Positions 5,459 through 8,705 of a stretch of DNA of 8,705 bases are shown here, piece after piece (within the stretch, counting starts at the first letter, position 1; every line of letters begins with the position of its first letter). Made by a program: the position numbers and the translations under genes. A model generated the notes under the pieces. That model ran no database searches. It was not told where the DNA came from and saw nothing but the letters and a program-made list of their open reading frames with translations. The stretch covers positions 1-8,705 of the forward strand of contig CAKUYZ010000074.1 in assembly GCA_934717675.1 (NCBI GenBank). The letters are read 5' to 3'. This stretch comes from an uncultured Bacteroidales bacterium. Lineage in GTDB: Bacteria > Bacteroidota > Bacteroidia > Bacteroidales > Marinilabiliaceae.

Positions 5459-6634
5459 ATGTGGCTCGCCCTCCGCCGTGCGCTTTTGGCCTCGGCGATG
5501 ATGGCGACCCCGCTTGTCGTCTCCGCCCAACACCTTGTGCCAGACGGCTATGCCATGCGCACAGAGGTCGATGGCGAGAGCGTATGCCTCTTTTCGAGAG
5601 ATGGCGCGCCGAGCATGTCTTTCAGTCTGCCGGATTCCGCGCCGAGCGGCTTCTTGTGGCTCTTCTCTGCCGATGGCGAGACTGTGCCGGAGGTCTTGAA
5701 GGTCTCGGCCGGGCGAGCCGACACCCTTATGGTCTCGCGTCAGGGTCTCTATGAGGCTCGTTCCGAAGCCGGTGTCGCCCGCTTGTGGTGGCTTAGCCCC
5801 GAGCCCTCTGTCGTCTCCATGTCAGTAGATTCGGCAGACTGTAACGCTGCCTATGTCCGCGCCTCGGCCGCGGCGCCGCCGGTCAGTTTTGGAGGGCATT
5901 CGCTTGCGCAAGACATTGTGTTCCAGTGGGAGGTGGCGGATAGTCTCATCTTGGCTGCGCAAGACAGCGTGGCGGCCTTGGAGGGCCTCTATGGCGAGTG
6001 CGTCCTCACGTTGCGGGCCGTGAATCAGGCGTTCAACTCCGTCTCCGTGTCAGACACCGTCACTACGCCTGGCGTGCGCGCTGGCTTCAGTTTCTCAAGC
6101 CGAAAGGAGGGTGCGCCCAACGAGGCTACGGCCGATGGCGAGGCTCTGTCGGCTCCGGCCGAGTTGGTCTTCACCAACACCTCGCGCGGCGCTTTCACGG
6201 TGTCGGAATGGGCCATGGGCGGCTTGGCCAGGCTATATGACGAGAACCCTGTATATCAGTTTCAACGGCCTGGGACGTTCAGCGTCGCGCTGACCGTAAC
6301 CAACGAGGCCACGGGTTGCGCCAGCACGGATTCTTCCGTCTCCATAACGGTGAGCGAGGCTGCGTTGGAGTTCCCTAACGCTTTCACCCCCAATGGCGAC
6401 GGGGTCAACGACATCTTCTTGCCGGCGTTTCGGTCTCTCAAAAGTTACGAGCTTACCATATATAACAAGTGGGGGAGGCGAGTCTTCTCTTCATCAGACC
6501 CCGCGGAGGGGTGGGATGGCCGTGAGAATGGCCGTGACGCGGCAGCCGGCACGTACTATTTCGTGGCCAAGGCGGCCGGATATGAGCGCGGCGTGACGTT
6601 CCGCCGCAAGGGCTCCGTAACGCTGATACGGTGA
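5459..6634 (+). CDS. Exported PKD-like protein with a C-terminal gliding-motility/T9SS type B sorting domain (CHU_C)
   Basis: This is a 391-residue protein. I chose the ATG at 5459 because it opens a clean signal peptide, MWLALRRALL...VVSA|QHLV. The frame extends up to a TTG at 5420 and has another ATG at 5438, but those starts add a polar extension before the signal peptide. Residues ~25-125 are a beta-rich region I cannot name. Two PKD/Ig-like segments follow: ~130-212 (VSFGGHSLAQDIVFQWEVAD onward) and ~209-303 (AELVFTNTSRGAF..., YQFQRPGTFSVALTVTNEATG). Residues 304-391 are the CHU_C domain: EFPNAFTPNGDGVNDIF, YELTIYNKWGRRVF, GWDGRENG, AAGTYYFVAKA. In the Bacteroidota this domain sends proteins through the type IX secretion system to the surface or medium, generally without the gliding that gave it its name. 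No enzymatic motif is seen; an adhesive or structural role is inferred. rel starts 37 bp downstream on the same strand. Confidence 0.9.
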   Translation: MWLALRRALLASAMMATPLVVSAQHLVPDGYAMRTEVDGESVCLFSRDGAPSMSFSLPDSAPSGFLWLFSADGETVPEVLKVSAGRADTLMVSRQGLYEARSEAGVARLWWLSPEPSVVSMSVDSADCNAAYVRASAAAPPVSFGGHSLAQDIVFQWEVADSLILAAQDSVAALEGLYGECVLTLRAVNQAFNSVSVSDTVTTPGVRAGFSFSSRKEGAPNEATADGEALSAPAELVFTNTSRGAFTVSEWAMGGLARLYDENPVYQFQRPGTFSVALTVTNEATGCASTDSSVSITVSEAALEFPNAFTPNGDGVNDIFLPAFRSLKSYELTIYNKWGRRVFSSSDPAEGWDGRENGRDAAAGTYYFVAKAAGYERGVTFRRKGSVTLIR

Positions 6635-6671
6635 GAAAAGTGGGGAATTGGGCTTTCACAACAAGCATTTT

Positions 6672-8705
6672 ATGAGCGAAGAGAATACGACGGAGCAAGA
6701 CGAGGAGCTGGCACGATCAATGGTGCAAGACATCATTATGCGCAACCCTTTGTGCCACAAGAACGAAGAGAGCGTACAGATGATCCGCAAGGCGTTCGAG
6801 TTGGCCAACGATGCCCACCGCGGCATGAGGCGGCGAAGCGGGGAGCTATACATCTTCCACCCTGTGGCGGTGGCGCGCATAGTGGCGGAGGAGATTGGCC
6901 TGGGGGCCACGAGCGTGACGGCCGCCTTGCTCCACGATGTGGTCGAGGACACCGAGATTACGCTTCAAGATCTGGAACAAGTCTTCAACCCCAAGGTGGC
7001 GCAAATTGTTGACGGCCTCACCAAGCTGGACGTGGTCATGGACCAGCAGGAGTCTCTCCAAGCCGAGAATTTCCGCAAACTCCTCATGAGCATGATTGAG
7101 GACGTGCGCGTCATCCTCATTAAGTTGGCCGACCGGCTGCACAACATGCGGACGCTCAACTCCATGCCCGACCACAAGAGATACCGCATTTCTGCTGAGA
7201 CACTATATGTCTACGCGCCGGTGGCGTATCGTCTCGGCCTCTATGCCATCAAGACGGAGTTGGAGGACCTTAGCCTCAAAAACGAGCAACCCAAGGTATA
7301 TCAGGAGATCTTTGACCGCCTCCAGACCTTCAAGCGAGACTTTCAGTGTGTCATAGACAGTGTTCAGGCACCCATACGTAAGTCTTTGGACGCCAACGGA
7401 TATACCTATGAGATGAAGGCGCGCACCAAGTCAATCTACTCCATCTGGCGCAAGATGCAGAAGAAAGGTGTGCAGTTTGAGGAGATATATGACATCATTG
7501 CCATGCGCATCGTCTTCGAGCCTAAGGCCGACCTGCCGGAGAAGACGCAGTGCTGGGACATTTATAGCATGGTCACCGACCTCTTCCGCCCCAACCCTGA
7601 CCGCCTGCGCGACTGGGTCAGCACTCCCAAGAGCAACGGCTATGAGGCATTGCATACCACGGTTATGAGTCCTGAGGGGCGTTGGGTCGAGATTCAGATC
7701 CGCTCCAAGAGGATGGACGAGATAGCGGAGCGCGGCTTGGCGGCTCACTGGAAATATAAAGGGGGGAAAGGAGACACGGAGATTGACGCGTGGCTTGAGG
7801 GCATCAAGAAGATGCTGGACACGGCCTCGCAAAACTCTATGGAGTTCCTCGACGCTTTCAAGCTCAATCTGTTTTCGCAAGAGCTGATGATTTTCACCCC
7901 GCAGGGAGATATGAGAGTCATGCCCGTGGGGTCCACTGCGCTCGATTTCGCTTTCGAGATACACTCGAAAATTGGTTTCCACTGCATCGGGGCCAAGGTA
8001 AACTACAAGCTGGAGCCTTTGAGCTATGTCCTCAAAAGCGGTGACCAGGTCGAAATCATAACCAGTGATAACCAGAAACCTAAATACGAGTGGATCAATT
8101 TCTGCACCACTGCCAAGGCGCGGACATGCATCCGAGAGGCTTTTAAAGAGGAGCGGCGCAAAGCCATTGAGATGGGTGAGCAGATGGTGGCCGACGAGTT
8201 GGCAAAGGTGAAGCTGTCAATCAACGCGCGCATCCTGCACAAGATGTTGAGCCACTATCATTTCGATTCTAAAGACGACATGTATTACAGTGTCGGCTCC
8301 GGCACCACAGACATATCGGGATTGGAGAAGGCGCTTCGGCAAAAAACATCGAACAAGTGGATTAAGATATGGCATCTCAACTTTGGCATTGGTGGCAAGG
8401 CCGATGACGAGAAGGCAGACGACGCCAAGCTCCCCAAGGGCAAAAACGTAGTCATATCAGACGAAGACGAGGGGCAGCTGCGCTACACCATCGCGCCGTG
8501 TTGCAAACCCATACCAGGGGATGATGTGGTGGCCTACGTTGCCGAAGACGGCTCCATGGTGCTCCACTCCAGGGCCTGCCCGAACGCCATAAAGCTCATG
8601 AGCAGCCGCGGCAACAGGATCGTCTCGGCGCAATGGGAGAGCCACAAGGTGCTGTCTTACCTCGTGGAGATAGTGATCAACGGCTTCGACCGCATGGGCA
8701 TAGTC
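6672..8705 (+). CDS. rel: Bifunctional (p)ppGpp synthetase/hydrolase, long RelA/SpoT homologue; 3' end cut by the window edge
   Basis: The frame is open from the ATG at 6672 to the right edge (678 residues); roughly the last 60-70 residues, most of the ACT domain, are missing. The enzyme makes and degrades the stringent-response alarmone (p)ppGpp. The HD hydrolase is intact: His63, His88-Asp89 in LLHDVVEDT with Glu92-Asp93, and Asp154 in KLADRLHNMRTL. The synthetase has Arg251 and Lys253 (ARTKSIYSIWRKMQ), Asp274 (YDIIAMRIVF), STPKSNGYEALHTTV, and Glu340 in VEIQIRSKRM...ERGLAAHWKYK. The motif that is RxKD in bifunctional enzymes and ExDD in RelA reads RLRD (311-314), so the protein groups with the bifunctional type. 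A TGS domain (~407-467, IFTPQGDMRVMPVGST...) is followed by a helical region and a zinc-finger-like domain with Cys610, Cys611, His632 and Cys636. The ACT domain begins near VLSYLVEIVINGFDR. The start is supported by position; no Shine-Dalgarno is visible, as usual in this phylum. It may be transcribed with the gene 37 bp upstream. Confidence 0.97.
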   Translation, partial: MSEENTTEQDEELARSMVQDIIMRNPLCHKNEESVQMIRKAFELANDAHRGMRRRSGELYIFHPVAVARIVAEEIGLGATSVTAALLHDVVEDTEITLQDLEQVFNPKVAQIVDGLTKLDVVMDQQESLQAENFRKLLMSMIEDVRVILIKLADRLHNMRTLNSMPDHKRYRISAETLYVYAPVAYRLGLYAIKTELEDLSLKNEQPKVYQEIFDRLQTFKRDFQCVIDSVQAPIRKSLDANGYTYEMKARTKSIYSIWRKMQKKGVQFEEIYDIIAMRIVFEPKADLPEKTQCWDIYSMVTDLFRPNPDRLRDWVSTPKSNGYEALHTTVMSPEGRWVEIQIRSKRMDEIAERGLAAHWKYKGGKGDTEIDAWLEGIKKMLDTASQNSMEFLDAFKLNLFSQELMIFTPQGDMRVMPVGSTALDFAFEIHSKIGFHCIGAKVNYKLEPLSYVLKSGDQVEIITSDNQKPKYEWINFCTTAKARTCIREAFKEERRKAIEMGEQMVADELAKVKLSINARILHKMLSHYHFDSKDDMYYSVGSGTTDISGLEKALRQKTSNKWIKIWHLNFGIGGKADDEKADDAKLPKGKNVVISDEDEGQLRYTIAPCCKPIPGDDVVAYVAEDGSMVLHSRACPNAIKLMSSRGNRIVSAQWESHKVLSYLVEIVINGFDRMGIV

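Noticed and set aside
6672..8705. The Rel protein as a small alarmone synthetase toxin in a toxin-antitoxin pair.
   Set aside because: It is a full-length multidomain Rel with intact hydrolase, TGS and zinc-finger domains, the housekeeping type, and there is no antitoxin-like neighbour.

Overview
The window looks like a chromosomal segment of a fairly GC-rich member of the Bacteroidota, most likely the order Bacteroidales. The reasons are a gliding-motility/type IX secretion (T9SS) type B sorting domain, a NhaD antiporter with the phylum's typical motifs, a streptopain-type C10 peptidase, no clear Shine-Dalgarno sites, and three exported proteins whose signal peptides all appear to be cut before a Gln. 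I cannot resolve family or genus. There are five protein genes, two of them cut by the window edges, and no RNA genes, mobile elements, CRISPR arrays or long repeats that I can see.

Left block, minus strand (1-3558): a two-gene unit. A secreted caspase-fold (clan CD, C14-like) cysteine peptidase comes first. Ten bases after its stop begins a large secreted C10 (clan CA, SpeB/interpain-type) cysteine peptidase, which runs off the left edge. Both keep their catalytic residues. The adjacent pairing suggests a secreted proteolytic pair, perhaps an activator and a zymogen. This is the most interesting part of the window.

Middle, minus strand (3711-5135): nhaD, a Na+/H+ antiporter of the inner membrane. 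The 152 bp between nhaD and the peptidase unit hold a plausible nhaD terminator and a weak Bacteroidota-type promoter for the peptidases. Upstream of nhaD is a 323 bp divergent intergenic region. It has two GC-rich inverted repeats on the nhaD side, an AT-rich core, and a weak promoter candidate for the rightward genes.

Right block, plus strand (5459-8705): a small exported protein with two PKD-like beta domains and a C-terminal CHU_C/T9SS type B sorting domain, then after 37 bp a long RelA/SpoT-type bifunctional (p)ppGpp synthetase/hydrolase cut by the right edge within its ACT domain. The Rel protein has an intact hydrolase metal site, intact synthetase residues and the TGS and zinc-finger domains.

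Most of the content belongs to known families. I found no clearly new system. The candidates for a second look are the C14/C10 peptidase pair, the uncharacterised N-terminal domain of the caspase-like protein, and the possible structured leader of nhaD.
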